DNA of 64,000 nucleotides from JAAUSY01 sp964526735 (GTDB taxonomy: Bacteria > Chloroflexota > Chloroflexia > Chloroflexales > Chloroflexaceae), in NCBI GenBank assembly GCA_964526735.1, contig CAZGLO010000006.1:1-64000 (forward strand), written 5' to 3'. The first letter of the stretch is position 1. Every line of letters begins with the position of its first letter. The notes beneath the pieces are model-generated. The model saw nothing but the letters and a program-made list of their open reading frames with translations. It did no database searches and was not told the origin of the DNA. The position numbers and the translations under genes are program-made. Positions 16,067-25,040 of the stretch are shown here, piece by piece.

Positions 16067-16914
16067 TGCGGATCGCAGTCCTCACATCGCGTGTCCGGGC
16101 CGAAGAAAAGCTCTTGCTGACCGAGCTAGAGAGCCGCGGGATTACCTACGAACGGATCGACGACCGCGACTATATTTTCGACCTCCAGAACACTACCTAC
16201 CCGTTTGATGTAGTATTAGAGCGGTCAATTCAGCATAGCCGCGCCTATTATATGCTCAGGATCTTCAACGAAGCGAACATCCCGACGGTCAATCGCTTTG
16301 AGACCGCCTTGGTATGTGGCGACAAGATCTTGACCAACCAAGCACTGGTACGTGAAGGCCTTCCCACGCCCAAAGCTCTCGTTGCCTTCACGCCGGAGAC
16401 GGCCCTCAACGCCGTTGAGCAGATGGGCTATCCGTCGGTGGTCAAGCCAACGGTGGGGTCTTGGGGGCGGCTGGTGAGTAAGCTCAACGACCGCGAGTCG
16501 GCTGAGTCGATTATTGAGCACCGCAGCGTCCTGGGCACCTACCAGCACACCATCTACTATATCCAAGAGTATATCGATAAGCCTGGCCGTGATATTCGCA
16601 GCTTTGTGATCGGCGATGAGTGTGTGTGTGCCATCTACCGCACCAGCGAGCACTGGATCACCAACACGGCGCGCGGCGGCTCTGCCACCAACTGCCCGGT
16701 CACGCCAGAGCTTGCCGAGCTGAGTGTGCGGGCGGCGAAGGCGGTTGGCGGGGGCGTGTTGGCGGTCGATCTGCTTGAAACCAACGACGGAAAACTGTTG
16801 GTGAACGAAGTCAATTATACGATGGAGTTCCGCAACAGTATCGATATCACGGGCGTCGATATCCCCGCGCGGATTATCGACTATGTTGTTGCAGTTGGCC
16901 AGGGGAAACAATAA
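16066..16914 (+). CDS. lysX: LysW-alpha-aminoadipate ligase
   Basis: An ATP-grasp ligase that joins the LysW C-terminus to the amino group of alpha-aminoadipate. The 282-residue protein shows the ATP-grasp features VVKPTVGSWGR near residue 125, YYIQEYID near 165, and the C-terminal NEVNYTMEFRN near 250 with metal and substrate residues. The ATG at 16066 overlaps the lysW stop and is preceded by GAGGAGG. Some relatives (ArgX, or bifunctional LysX) use glutamate for arginine synthesis. With only one such ligase visible here, a dual lysine/arginine role is possible. Confidence 0.94.
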   Translation: MRIAVLTSRVRAEEKLLLTELESRGITYERIDDRDYIFDLQNTTYPFDVVLERSIQHSRAYYMLRIFNEANIPTVNRFETALVCGDKILTNQALVREGLPTPKALVAFTPETALNAVEQMGYPSVVKPTVGSWGRLVSKLNDRESAESIIEHRSVLGTYQHTIYYIQEYIDKPGRDIRSFVIGDECVCAIYRTSEHWITNTARGGSATNCPVTPELAELSVRAAKAVGGGVLAVDLLETNDGKLLVNEVNYTMEFRNSIDITGVDIPARIIDYVVAVGQGKQ

Positions 16915-16923
16915 AAGGTACGT

Positions 16924-17961
16924 ATGACTCGTCGAGTAGCGATTGTCGGTGCTTCGGGGTATGTTGGCGGGGAGTTGTTACGACTCTTGCTGTGGCACCC
17001 CGAAGTGACCGTTGTGCAAGCCACGAGCCGCCAATATGCCGGACGGTATCTCTACCAAGTCCACCCCAACCTGCGTGGCCATACTACGCTCAAATTCACC
17101 CACCCAGACACCCTTGAAGCGTGTGATCTGCTCTTTTTGGCGCTCCCGCACGGGCAGGCAGCCAAGAGAATGGATGAATACGCACTGCTTGCCCCCAAAG
17201 TCATTGATTGTAGTGCCGATTTCCGGCTCCACGATGATGACGCCTACCGTCGGTGGTATGGGGAAGATCACCCGGCTCCGGCGTGGCGAGATCGGTTTGT
17301 CTACGGCTTGCCCGAAGTCAATCGGGAGGCGCTGCGCGGGGCTAATTATGCGAGTGGGGTTGGCTGCAACGCCACCGTCACCAACCTTGCGCTCTTGCCA
17401 TTGGTACGGGCCGAATTGATTGACGCGAGCCGTCCGGTGATTGTTGACATCAAAGTGGGGTCGTCGGAGGGCGGCGCGCAGTCTAGCGAGAGTAGCCACC
17501 ACCCCGAACGCTCTGGCGCAGTGCGGTCATTTGCGCCGGTCGGGCACCGCCATACCGCCGAGGTACTGCAGGTGACGGGGTTGAGTGAGGTACACCTCTC
17601 TGTCACCGCTATCGAGATGGTACGTGGTGCCTTGGCAACCGTCCAACTCTTCGCTTCGCAGCCGGTCAAGGACAAAGACCTGTGGCAGGCTTACCGCAGC
17701 TTCGCCAAGGAAGAGCCGTTTGTGCGGGTGGTCAAGGAGCGGATGGGCGTATATCGCTTCCCAGAGCCGAAAATATTAGCAGGAAGCAATTTTGCTGATA
17801 TTGGGTTTTCGCTTGAGGAGGCGACTGGCCGCATCGTCAGCATTGGGGCAATCGATAATATGATGAAGGGGGCCGCCGGAAGCGCTGTCCAGTGTATGAA
17901 CCTGATGTGTGGGTATGAGGAGACGGCTGGACTGTCTTTCCCAGGGCTTCACCCGATTTAA
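16924..17961 (+). CDS. lysY: LysW-aminoadipate 6-phosphate reductase (ArgC-like)
   Basis: NADPH-dependent reductase turning LysW-bound aminoadipyl phosphate into the semialdehyde. The 345-residue protein has an N-terminal Rossmann motif GASGYVGGELLRLL (residues 9-22), the catalytic cysteine C148 in SGVGCNAT, and the GHRHTAEV motif near 206. Located ten bases after lysX. The family also contains ArgC for arginine synthesis; linkage to lysW and lysX places this one on the LysW-dependent branch, perhaps serving both. Confidence 0.93.
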   Translation: MTRRVAIVGASGYVGGELLRLLLWHPEVTVVQATSRQYAGRYLYQVHPNLRGHTTLKFTHPDTLEACDLLFLALPHGQAAKRMDEYALLAPKVIDCSADFRLHDDDAYRRWYGEDHPAPAWRDRFVYGLPEVNREALRGANYASGVGCNATVTNLALLPLVRAELIDASRPVIVDIKVGSSEGGAQSSESSHHPERSGAVRSFAPVGHRHTAEVLQVTGLSEVHLSVTAIEMVRGALATVQLFASQPVKDKDLWQAYRSFAKEEPFVRVVKERMGVYRFPEPKILAGSNFADIGFSLEEATGRIVSIGAIDNMMKGAAGSAVQCMNLMCGYEETAGLSFPGLHPI

Positions 17962-17997
17962 TAGCCAGTATAGCAGTATAACGGGCGAGAAAATGCT

Positions 17998-18801
17998 ATG
18001 ATTGTTGTCAAAGTAGGTGGCAGTGCGGGTATCGACTACGACGCGCTGTGTGAAGATATTGCAACCCTCTGGAAAGCGGGCCAACGGCTGGTGTTGGTGC
18101 ACGGCGGCTCCGACGAGACCAACCGCCTCGCCGAAGCGCTTGGCCACCCGCCGCAGTTTGTCACCTCCCCAAGCGGCTACACGAGCCGATATACCGACCG
18201 CCGCACGCTCGAAATCTTTGAGATGGTCTACTGCGGGACGGCAAATAAAGGTATCGTTGAGCGCTTCCAGATGCGCGGTATCAATGCGGTGGGCGTGAGC
18301 GGGCTTGATGGGCAACTTCTGCAGGCCAAACGCAAATCTGCCATCCGCATCGTCGAAAATGGGCGGCAGCGCATCTTGCGGGACGACTGGACAGGTACCA
18401 TACAAGGCGTCAACAGCGCATTTATTGAGATGCTCCTTGCCAACGGCTATCTGCCAGTCATCGCCCCATTGGCGTGCAGCGAAAAGGGTGAACCACTTAA
18501 CGTCGATGGCGACCGCGCCGCGGCAGCGATTGCGACCGCGTTGAAGGCAGACACACTGTTGCTCCTCTCCAACGTGCCCGGCCTATTGCGCGCCTTCCCC
18601 GATGAGTCGAGCCTTATCACCTCCATCCCGCGCGCCAATGTGGAGGATTATCTCCAATATGCCGAGGGGCGAATGAAAAAGAAGGTGCTTGGCGCAGCCG
18701 AAGCGCTTGAGCAAGGTGTTGGGCGGGTTATCCTTGGCGATGCGCGCGCGGCAGGGTGCGTGTCTACGGCCCTCAATGGGACAGGGACGGTCGTCTCTTA
18801 A
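17998..18801 (+). CDS. lysZ: LysW-aminoadipate kinase (ArgB-like)
   Basis: An amino acid kinase that phosphorylates the side-chain carboxyl of LysW-linked aminoadipate. The 267-residue protein has VKVGGSAG at residues 4-11, VHGGSDETN near 35-43, the LysZ-type segment TSRYTDRRTLEIFEMVYCG near 62-80, and the nucleotide site NVDGDRAAAAIA near 167-178. ArgB proteins carry a different acetylglutamate loop at the RYTDRRT position, which supports LysZ. Last gene of the lys cluster; the aminotransferase (LysJ) and hydrolase (LysK) are not in this window. Confidence 0.93.
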   Translation: MIVVKVGGSAGIDYDALCEDIATLWKAGQRLVLVHGGSDETNRLAEALGHPPQFVTSPSGYTSRYTDRRTLEIFEMVYCGTANKGIVERFQMRGINAVGVSGLDGQLLQAKRKSAIRIVENGRQRILRDDWTGTIQGVNSAFIEMLLANGYLPVIAPLACSEKGEPLNVDGDRAAAAIATALKADTLLLLSNVPGLLRAFPDESSLITSIPRANVEDYLQYAEGRMKKKVLGAAEALEQGVGRVILGDARAAGCVSTALNGTGTVVS

Positions 18802-18877
18802 TGTTATGTGGCCGTGCTTCCTGCCCTTTTGCCCTCTCACCCTCTTCTCCAACCCTTCACAAAGTACCAAGAGCAAT

Positions 18878-18930
18878 AGCAAGAGACGCGGGGAATGCAG
18901 TCGGTTGCATCACGCTCGCGTCTCTTTGCT
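18878..18930. terminator. Large inverted repeat between lysZ and the subtilase gene
   Basis: AAGAGACGCG (18881-18890) pairs with CGCGTCTCTT (18917-18926), extended by AGC/GCT, and encloses a second hairpin ATGCA/TGCAT (18895-18899 with 18906-18910). It lies between two converging genes and could terminate both, although no strong T-run follows on either strand. Confidence 0.5.
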
Positions 18931-18971
18931 GTGGGCAGATGTTTGATTGTGCTTGCGATGGTGTTACACGG

Positions 18972-21900
18972 CTATGGTTTCCCTATCATAATCGGCGAGA
19001 GCATTATTTCGTAGGGTGGTTTTTGCGTCCACACCTTGACAGGCACCCGCACTTGGGGGTGGGCAAGGTCGTTGCTCTCAATCAACACCGATCCACGGTA
19101 GGGTTGCGGGGCGTTGTGCCACTCCCAGTTGGTCTCTATCATTATGCTAGCAACTTCCCCCGGCCCCTTGCTCCCTGAACAGAGCGCGCTACTGCTGGTG
19201 ATGCGTAGCCATTCAGAGGTTCTTGTTTGCGGGCGAAGTTCAAGGGTAAGACCTTCCTCAATGGGCATTGATTCCCCTTTCCCAATGAACTGCACACTAC
19301 TAGAGTCTATTTGCACCCCAACAGAGCCATTCACCGGCAACATACTCAGGTCTTTGTAGGTGAATCGCGTCACCCCCGTAGGCGTCAGCAAGACTTGGAA
19401 CGAGTATGTTCTCTGGTTTTCGCCAAAGAGCGGGACATCTTTAAAGGTGACAAGGAACCCTTCAGGGACAGATGCATAGGAAATGTGACCGCCATCGGAT
19501 GGGTTGAGGTCAAGCCGCAGGGGGAAGAGCGCTTTGCCATCGGTCTCGTCCAGCGGGGGGATGATTGGGTCGAAGGCGCTGAATTGCTTCGGTGTATCAA
19601 ATGCCAACACCCCGTTGCTTATCACGTGGACGGTGGAATAAAAACTACCCGCTATCGGATATAAGAAGCCGATGGGGATGGGGCCAGTATGATCATCATC
19701 TCCCAGCGGAACGATTGTGGACTCTTCGGGGGTAATCCACTCATACGACACATCAGCCTCTTTATCGCTTCGCCACACGGTAAAGGCCTCTTCGGGAACG
19801 GAGATCTCATACTCTAGCAGCGATACCCCCGCATTGCTGATGGTGACGGTATGGAAATCATTCTCTAGATAGCCGTGTGTCATGCTAATCGGCGTGGTAT
19901 CAACGCTAATGCGTGGCCGGTCGGCCAACAATGTGATATTCAAGTCGTGCTCAAGACCTTTGGTCAGCGTAATCGTGGTACTCTTTGGAATGTAATCAAA
20001 GGCGTTGAACTGTAAGGTGTAGGTGCTGGGTGTTGTCCCCGCGGGGAGGAAGAGGTCAAACACGCCTTGCTCATCGACCTTGGCCTGCGGGCCATTGCGG
20101 ATAGACACCGTCGCATTGAGCGGCTTTCCTGTTTCATCATCCACCACCGTCCCGCGCACGGTGCCGAGTGCATCGGTGATGACCGTCGTCATTGTGAGGT
20201 CGATGTCGTGCAAGGAAGTGGCCAAATTGTCTCCACTCCCATCGCTGACCAACACACGGGCATGGTGCTCGCCCAATTCGCCTATCCGGCGTGATTCCAA
20301 CGTCAATGTGACGACTTGCGATGATTGTGGGGCGATCTCTGGGATATCTTGGGGGATGACAAGCCACGGCACATCAACGCGGGCTTGCATCGCCGCGGCA
20401 AACGCATCAACCCGCCCATAGCCATAGACGTTATTAGGGACTTCATCGGCGCTGCACGCCTCATATTTGGGGTCATCAAAGGCGTCGTCGGTGCGGGGAA
20501 CCGCATATTGGGTCAAGAGGTCGTAGGTCGCATCAAAATCGCCAATCAGGCTTGGATCGGTAGACCAGAGTAGTGCTGCCACTCCCGCCACGTGGGGTGC
20601 AGCCATCGACGTGCCACTCATACTGCGGTATTGCAATCCATTGCCCGGCTCTGTGGAGGCAATGCCGACGCCCGGCGCGACAACATCAGGTTTTAGCGTC
20701 CCGTTGTAGGAAGGCCCTAGCCGACTAAAACTCGCGATGTTATCGACATAGTCCGTTGCGCCAATACCCAAGACATTTGAGTTGCTTGCAGGAGAACCGA
20801 CTGACCCACACTCTGGAGAACCACCATTGCCGTTGGCGAAGACGGGGAGAATACCTGATGCACGCCACGCTGTGGTGAACACCTCGTACATCTCCTCCTC
20901 CTTAGCGGAGCCAGCCCCTTCCGAGGCCCACGAATTGTTGACGATGTGCGGGCGGAGGTCGGGACGCGGATTTTCGCCATTGGCGTCTCTGGGGGCCAGG
21001 AACCACTGCGCCGATGCAATCAAGTGCGAGTCGGAACAGCTATTGGACGCACACCCCTTCGCGGCTATCCACTTTGCCCCGGGGGCAACCCCCAACGCTG
21101 GCTGATCTGCCGTGCCATCGCTCCTTGCCACCATCGTGCCCATCGTATGCGTGCCGTGATCATTATTGTCGTAGGGTACCTCCTGCTGGCTTCCGGGGTC
21201 ATACCAGTTGTATTCGTGGCTTACCTGGCCATCCGATTGATAACCGCGGTAATGCGGCAGGAGCGCGGGGTGATCATAGTCGACGCCGGTGTCGATATTG
21301 GCGATTACAATGCCCTCTCCCGTGACACCAAGTTGTTCCCACACCGCATCCGCGCCTATCTTGCTGATATTCCAGCAAACATTGCGCTCATCAGGGCGGC
21401 AGTACATGACCGCCGATAAGGAGGGATCAGGAGAGTCTGGCTCAGTGACCGGCTCATCATCAAGCGTGATAGTATAATCTGCCCGTATCAATGCGACTTC
21501 GGCCCGCCCCGCCAGCTCTTGGAGCAGCGTTTCATCGCCTTCCACCGCGATAGCATTGACGATCCAAAGGGGCCGATAGTCGATACCTTGCTCTTCTAAC
21601 CATGCTCGTGTTGTTTGTTGGCTCTGCTCCGCATTGGTATAGAGGGTTTCGTAGACATACCGCCCCCGCTCCACCCAATCCTCCATCGCATAGGCGGCAG
21701 AGAGGTCAGGCTGGCTGCGGAAAAAGACGAGAAATGAGGCACTTCCATCTGTGGACGCTGCCATATCGTGGTAGATCTGCGTATCAATGCGCTTCTCTTG
21801 CTGCGGCAGGGCCATCTGGCCAAGCGGCTTGGTGATGGAGAATGGGACGACAGAAGAAGAGGGAAGCGGCCATGCCTCATAGAGCTTGGGTTGAAGCGTT

Positions 21901-22202
21901 TGACTGCTTGTATTGACCAAGGTCAGTGTGATGGAGTGTGTGGTACCGAGAGGGACACTGATGGCTACCGTCTCCGAGAGAGGAGAAATCGTTTGGAGAT
22001 GCGGAACGGAGGCGGATGGTGGTTGGTGAAGAGAGGAACTCAACGCATTTGCTTGAGTCCCTCCCCCCTCCGCCGACGAACGGTTGTTGCCGAGCGAAGG
22101 GTGGGCGGCGCTATTATCGCCAGCCCCTGTCATCAACACAACGAAAATAGTCAGCAGCATCAGCATCACTAATCGGTTGCTGAACGCGAGTCTTCTCGTC
22201 AT
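18972..22202 (-). CDS. Secreted subtilisin-family serine protease
   Basis: A 1076-residue multidomain protease. A hydrophobic signal segment at about 10-26 is followed by a Ser/Gly-rich stretch, a propeptide-like inhibitor region (about 150-245), and the S8 catalytic domain with D304 (ANIDTG), H349 (NDHGTHT) and S532 (GTSMAAPHVAG). After about residue 650 come beta-rich modules, including a carboxypeptidase-regulatory-like repeat (GTVRGTVVDDETGKPLNATV near 680-700). It is probably exported and acts on extracellular protein. No cell-wall anchor motif is visible. Its start codon directly follows an IS605-type right end (copy C), with no adjacent Shine-Dalgarno. Confidence 0.92.
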   Translation of the reverse strand: MTRRLAFSNRLVMLMLLTIFVVLMTGAGDNSAAHPSLGNNRSSAEGGGTQANALSSSLHQPPSASVPHLQTISPLSETVAISVPLGTTHSITLTLVNTSSQTLQPKLYEAWPLPSSSVVPFSITKPLGQMALPQQEKRIDTQIYHDMAASTDGSASFLVFFRSQPDLSAAYAMEDWVERGRYVYETLYTNAEQSQQTTRAWLEEQGIDYRPLWIVNAIAVEGDETLLQELAGRAEVALIRADYTITLDDEPVTEPDSPDPSLSAVMYCRPDERNVCWNISKIGADAVWEQLGVTGEGIVIANIDTGVDYDHPALLPHYRGYQSDGQVSHEYNWYDPGSQQEVPYDNNDHGTHTMGTMVARSDGTADQPALGVAPGAKWIAAKGCASNSCSDSHLIASAQWFLAPRDANGENPRPDLRPHIVNNSWASEGAGSAKEEEMYEVFTTAWRASGILPVFANGNGGSPECGSVGSPASNSNVLGIGATDYVDNIASFSRLGPSYNGTLKPDVVAPGVGIASTEPGNGLQYRSMSGTSMAAPHVAGVAALLWSTDPSLIGDFDATYDLLTQYAVPRTDDAFDDPKYEACSADEVPNNVYGYGRVDAFAAAMQARVDVPWLVIPQDIPEIAPQSSQVVTLTLESRRIGELGEHHARVLVSDGSGDNLATSLHDIDLTMTTVITDALGTVRGTVVDDETGKPLNATVSIRNGPQAKVDEQGVFDLFLPAGTTPSTYTLQFNAFDYIPKSTTITLTKGLEHDLNITLLADRPRISVDTTPISMTHGYLENDFHTVTISNAGVSLLEYEISVPEEAFTVWRSDKEADVSYEWITPEESTIVPLGDDDHTGPIPIGFLYPIAGSFYSTVHVISNGVLAFDTPKQFSAFDPIIPPLDETDGKALFPLRLDLNPSDGGHISYASVPEGFLVTFKDVPLFGENQRTYSFQVLLTPTGVTRFTYKDLSMLPVNGSVGVQIDSSSVQFIGKGESMPIEEGLTLELRPQTRTSEWLRITSSSALCSGSKGPGEVASIMIETNWEWHNAPQPYRGSVLIESNDLAHPQVRVPVKVWTQKPPYEIMLSPIMIGKP

Positions 22203-22206
22203 GAAA

Positions 22207-22268
22207 TTGGCGGCGCAGCAGTCTACCGTAATTGAGTTGGGCGGAGGAAGCGCCGCTCCCCCTTTCTT
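22207..22268 (-). mobile_element. Solo IS200/IS605-type right end upstream of the subtilase gene (copy C)
   Basis: On the minus strand GAAAGGGGGAGCGGCGC, CTTCCTCCGCC and, 20 nt later, GCGCCGCC that closes on GGCGGC/GCGGCGC. The inner hairpin seen in copies A and B is degraded here. Upstream codons resemble a TnpB C-terminus (ERGSGASS). It ends about six bases before the ATG at 22202. No transposase gene is present. Confidence 0.6.
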
Positions 22269-22300
22269 TCTCTTGGGGTTGTTACGTTGTTACATAGATG

Positions 22301-22729
22301 TTACATAGATGATTGAGATCGCTCTCGCCGCATCTGCTCAACCCGCGCGGCGATATCGGCGACCTTCTCGTTCAAATCGTCAAAGTCTCGTTTGGAGGGG
22401 ATGTTGAAGGTCGTGAAGAACTGGTCAAATGCTTTTCCAACCTGAGTGCCAATCTCATTTATTTGCTGGTCGACTTGCTTGCGTTGTTGGAACATCCCCA
22501 TTACTTCTCTGAGCACTTTGTCGCCATCTTTTTGGGCCAATTCCCCTCGCTCAACCATGCGGTTGATGAGTTTTTCGGCCTCGTCGTAGGTGAGCGCAAC
22601 CGCCCCAATACTGGCCAGCAGGACGCGGTGGAGGGCTTCGGAAAATGGTGTTTGTTGCGACTTTGAATCGCCATTCTCTTTGCCTTCATCGCCTATTTGC
22701 CGTATTTGTACCTCGACTTCTTCTGACAT
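22301..22729 (-). CDS. Phasin-like coiled-coil protein
   Basis: A 142-residue, highly charged helical protein. The middle and C-terminal part (YDEAEKLINRMVERGELAQKDGDKVLREV, then KRDFDDLNEKVADIAARVEQMR at about 108-130) matches the PhaF/phasin-type family that coats polyhydroxyalkanoate granules or acts as a general helical adaptor. The start at 22729 has AAGGAAG upstream and a promoter at 22777-22805. No PHA synthase is nearby, so granule binding is only a family-based guess. It could equally be a stress-related helical protein. Confidence 0.75.
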   Translation of the reverse strand: MSEEVEVQIRQIGDEGKENGDSKSQQTPFSEALHRVLLASIGAVALTYDEAEKLINRMVERGELAQKDGDKVLREVMGMFQQRKQVDQQINEIGTQVGKAFDQFFTTFNIPSKRDFDDLNEKVADIAARVEQMRRERSQSSM

Positions 22730-22776
22730 CAATATCTTCCTTTCTGAATTATTTCTTTAAACGTCGCTATAGCTCT

Positions 22777-22805
22777 ATCATAGCAGAATTAAGAGGAACA
22801 CTCAA
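22777..22805 (-). promoter_or_regulatory. Promoter of the phasin-like gene
   Basis: On the minus strand TTGAGT (complement of 22800-22805), 17 nt, TATGAT (complement of 22777-22782) with TGC before the -10 box. Confidence 0.6.
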
Positions 22806-22947
22806 CCGTTTCTTTTACGACGAGACCACCGCGGATGAGGTTGCACCCCTCTCCAATGCAAGAGGGTATGCCCCACTCCTGCCCGCGGCTGCCAACAAAA
22901 TATCCACCAACCATTCTGCAAACTGCATCGAGAAATCAAACCAGAAT

Positions 22948-22957
22948 GTGCTACAAT
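22948..22957 (+). promoter_or_regulatory. Possible extended -10 promoter of tsaE
   Basis: TGCTACAAT at 22949-22957 matches an extended -10 element; no good -35 is seen. Transcription would start almost at the tsaE ATG (22968), giving a nearly leaderless mRNA. Confidence 0.35.
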
Positions 22958-22967
22958 ATTCTCTACC

Positions 22968-23522
22968 ATGGAAACATCTCTACCAGCCGTACAATCATCC
23001 GATATGCTTGACTTTATCAGCCATAGCACGAAACAGACGTTTCGGATCGGCCAACGCTTGGGAGGGGCGCTACAGCAGGGCGACGTTCTTCTCCTCATTG
23101 GAGAGCTGGGCGTGGGCAAGACCCAGCTTGTCAAAGGCATTGTCGCGGGTATGGGGTCGGAAGACCTCGTCACCAGCCCAAGTTTTGTGTTGGTCAACGA
23201 ATATACATCGCCCACCTCGCCCACACTGTCCACACCGTCCACACCATCCACACCGTCCCCCCCCCTCACCATCTACCATATGGATCTCTACCGGCTTGAT
23301 GACCCTGCCGAACTCACCACCATCGGCACTGATGATATGTGGGATGGGATGGGTGTTTGCTTGATTGAGTGGGCCAACCGTGCCGAAGAAGAATTGCCCT
23401 ATGAGCATCTGGCCATTCATATGCAGCATCTGGATGAGACGAAGCGGGTGTTGCGTTTCGCCCCGAGGGGAGACCGATATCAAGCACTGGTAGCGATATT
23501 CAAAAACGAAGCATTCGGATAA
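22968..23522 (+). CDS. tsaE: tRNA threonylcarbamoyladenosine biosynthesis ATPase
   Basis: TsaE is the small ATPase that works with TsaB and TsaD in making t6A37 in ANN-decoding tRNAs. The 184-residue protein has a P-loop GELGVGKTQLVKGI near residues 45-58, SPSFVLVNEY near 70-79 and HMDLYRL near 104-110. A Thr/Pro/Ser insertion (residues about 83-98, STPSTPSTPS) separates these last motifs and is encoded by short tandem DNA repeats at 23220-23262. This is unusual for TsaE, which normally has only a few residues there. tsaB follows 58 bases downstream. Confidence 0.93.
   Translation: METSLPAVQSSDMLDFISHSTKQTFRIGQRLGGALQQGDVLLLIGELGVGKTQLVKGIVAGMGSEDLVTSPSFVLVNEYTSPTSPTLSTPSTPSTPSPPLTIYHMDLYRLDDPAELTTIGTDDMWDGMGVCLIEWANRAEEELPYEHLAIHMQHLDETKRVLRFAPRGDRYQALVAIFKNEAFG
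23220..23262 (+). repeat. Nine-base tandem repeats inside tsaE
   Basis: About four imperfect copies of TCCACACCG/A encode a Ser-Thr-Pro repeat. They are in frame, so the gene stays open. Confidence 0.8.
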
Positions 23523-23580
23523 GAACCACATCAGAGACGCCTGAAAAGAGCCTTGAAGAGCCTTATAGAGCCTTATAGAT

Positions 23581-24267
23581 ATGCTCCTTGCACTTGACAC
23601 TTCAACCACACAAACAGGCATTGCCTGCTACGATGAGACAGGTCTCCTTGCCGAAGCGCTCTGGCAATCGGGCCGCAACCACACGACCCAAACATTGCCC
23701 CAACTCGATCTGCTTTTGCGTCATATCCGCCGCACTCAGCAGGATATCCGAGTGATTGCGGTGGCGCTTGGCCCCGGCAGTTGGAGCGGATTGCGGGTCG
23801 GGCTGGCGATGGCGAAAGGGTTGGCGATGGCGGGGGAGTTGGCGGTGGTTGGCATCAGTACGCTGGATATGCTAGCCGCGCAGCATTGCCACCCCCATAT
23901 GACCACCTATCCGCTCTTGCAATTGGGCCGCGCCCGCTATGCCACCGCGACGTTTGCGTGGGCCAGTGGGGCGAACAGCTATGAGCGGGCGAGTGATTAC
24001 CGGAATACGACCCTTGCCGAGCTTGCGACGGAAATAGAAGGGCTGGAAGGGCCATGTATCGTTTGCGGCGATGTGGGGGAGGAAGAGCGAACATCGTTGC
24101 AGGAGCGTCTTGGCCATCGGGTGTACATCCCGCCCGGGGTGGCGAATGTCCGGCGACCGGGCTATCTCGCGGAGCAGGGGTGGAAACGGTTTCTTGCAGG
24201 CGATTGTGATGATCTGGCGCGTCTTGAGCCAATCTACCTTGGTGATCCAGTCAAAAAACGGGCGTAG
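23581..24267 (+). CDS. tsaB: tRNA threonylcarbamoyladenosine biosynthesis protein
   Basis: TsaB is the inactive TsaD-like partner of the t6A complex. The 228-residue protein begins LLALDTSTTQTGIA, an ASKHA-fold signature, and has LGPGSWSGLRVGLAMAKGLA near 62-81, the hallmark of the family. It follows tsaE. tsaD, the catalytic subunit, is not in the window. No Shine-Dalgarno is obvious before the ATG. Confidence 0.94.
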   Translation: MLLALDTSTTQTGIACYDETGLLAEALWQSGRNHTTQTLPQLDLLLRHIRRTQQDIRVIAVALGPGSWSGLRVGLAMAKGLAMAGELAVVGISTLDMLAAQHCHPHMTTYPLLQLGRARYATATFAWASGANSYERASDYRNTTLAELATEIEGLEGPCIVCGDVGEEERTSLQERLGHRVYIPPGVANVRRPGYLAEQGWKRFLAGDCDDLARLEPIYLGDPVKKRA

Positions 24268-24292
24268 AAAACGACCGTAGAAAGGGTGGCAT

Positions 24293-25018
24293 ATGTCAGC
24301 ACTCAGCCGCTTTGAGCAGTTTATGGAAAATATGGTCGAAGGGTCGGTCGGGCGAATATTCCGCAGTCCGGTGCAGCCGGCGGAGATCTCCAAACGACTC
24401 GAGCGGGCGATGGAAAGCCAACAGCAGATCGGGGTACAGCGCGTGGTTGTGCCCAATGTCTACAAGGTTTTCCTCAACCCGCAAGATTTTGAGGCCTTTG
24501 AGCCGATGCAGGCCGAAGTGCAGCGGGAGATGCAAAACTACCTTATGGATCTTGCCGCCGAACGCAATTTTACCATGTTGGCGCACCCCCATGTCGAGCT
24601 TGGCTCCGAAGCGTCGGTGCCTCGCCGAACGATCCAAGTGGTTGCGGAGATGGTTGAGCCTGAAGAAGGCTCAACCCGCGTCATGACCCAAACCGTGAGT
24701 ATGCCAACTGGCCGCGCGCCGGTGCAGGGTAATGCACAGCTCCTGCTTGATACTCCCAGGGGGAAGCAACCCATCCCGCTTGAAACAACCATCATTGCAC
24801 TTGGCCGTGGGCTTGACAACGATGTGGTGCTTGAGGACGTGCGCGTATCGCGCCACCACGCCCAACTCCGCTACAAAGCGCGCAAGTTTTGGGTGACGGA
24901 CAAGGGCAGTACCAACGGCACATTCGTAAATAACAATCGGGTGAATATTGAGGCCGAACTCAAAGATGGCGATATTATTTCGCTTGGCGGTATGGAATTG
25001 ACCTTCAAAGAGGGATAG
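24293..25018 (+). CDS. fhaA: DUF3662-FHA domain protein (FhaA type)
   Basis: A 241-residue protein. Residues about 1-125 form a DUF3662 domain (RFEQFMENMVEGSVGRIFRSPVQPAEI), and residues about 150-241 an FHA domain with GRGLDNDV, SRHHAQL and STNGTFVNN, the phosphothreonine-binding loops. In actinobacteria and other Chloroflexota such proteins sit in clusters with FhaB, a Ser/Thr kinase and cell-wall enzymes. Here the partner kinase, phosphatase, FtsW and PbpA are absent from the neighbourhood. AAAGGG precedes the start. Confidence 0.92.
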   Translation: MSALSRFEQFMENMVEGSVGRIFRSPVQPAEISKRLERAMESQQQIGVQRVVVPNVYKVFLNPQDFEAFEPMQAEVQREMQNYLMDLAAERNFTMLAHPHVELGSEASVPRRTIQVVAEMVEPEEGSTRVMTQTVSMPTGRAPVQGNAQLLLDTPRGKQPIPLETTIIALGRGLDNDVVLEDVRVSRHHAQLRYKARKFWVTDKGSTNGTFVNNNRVNIEAELKDGDIISLGGMELTFKEG

Positions 25019-25040
25019 AGAGGCATAAAGAGGACAGCAT

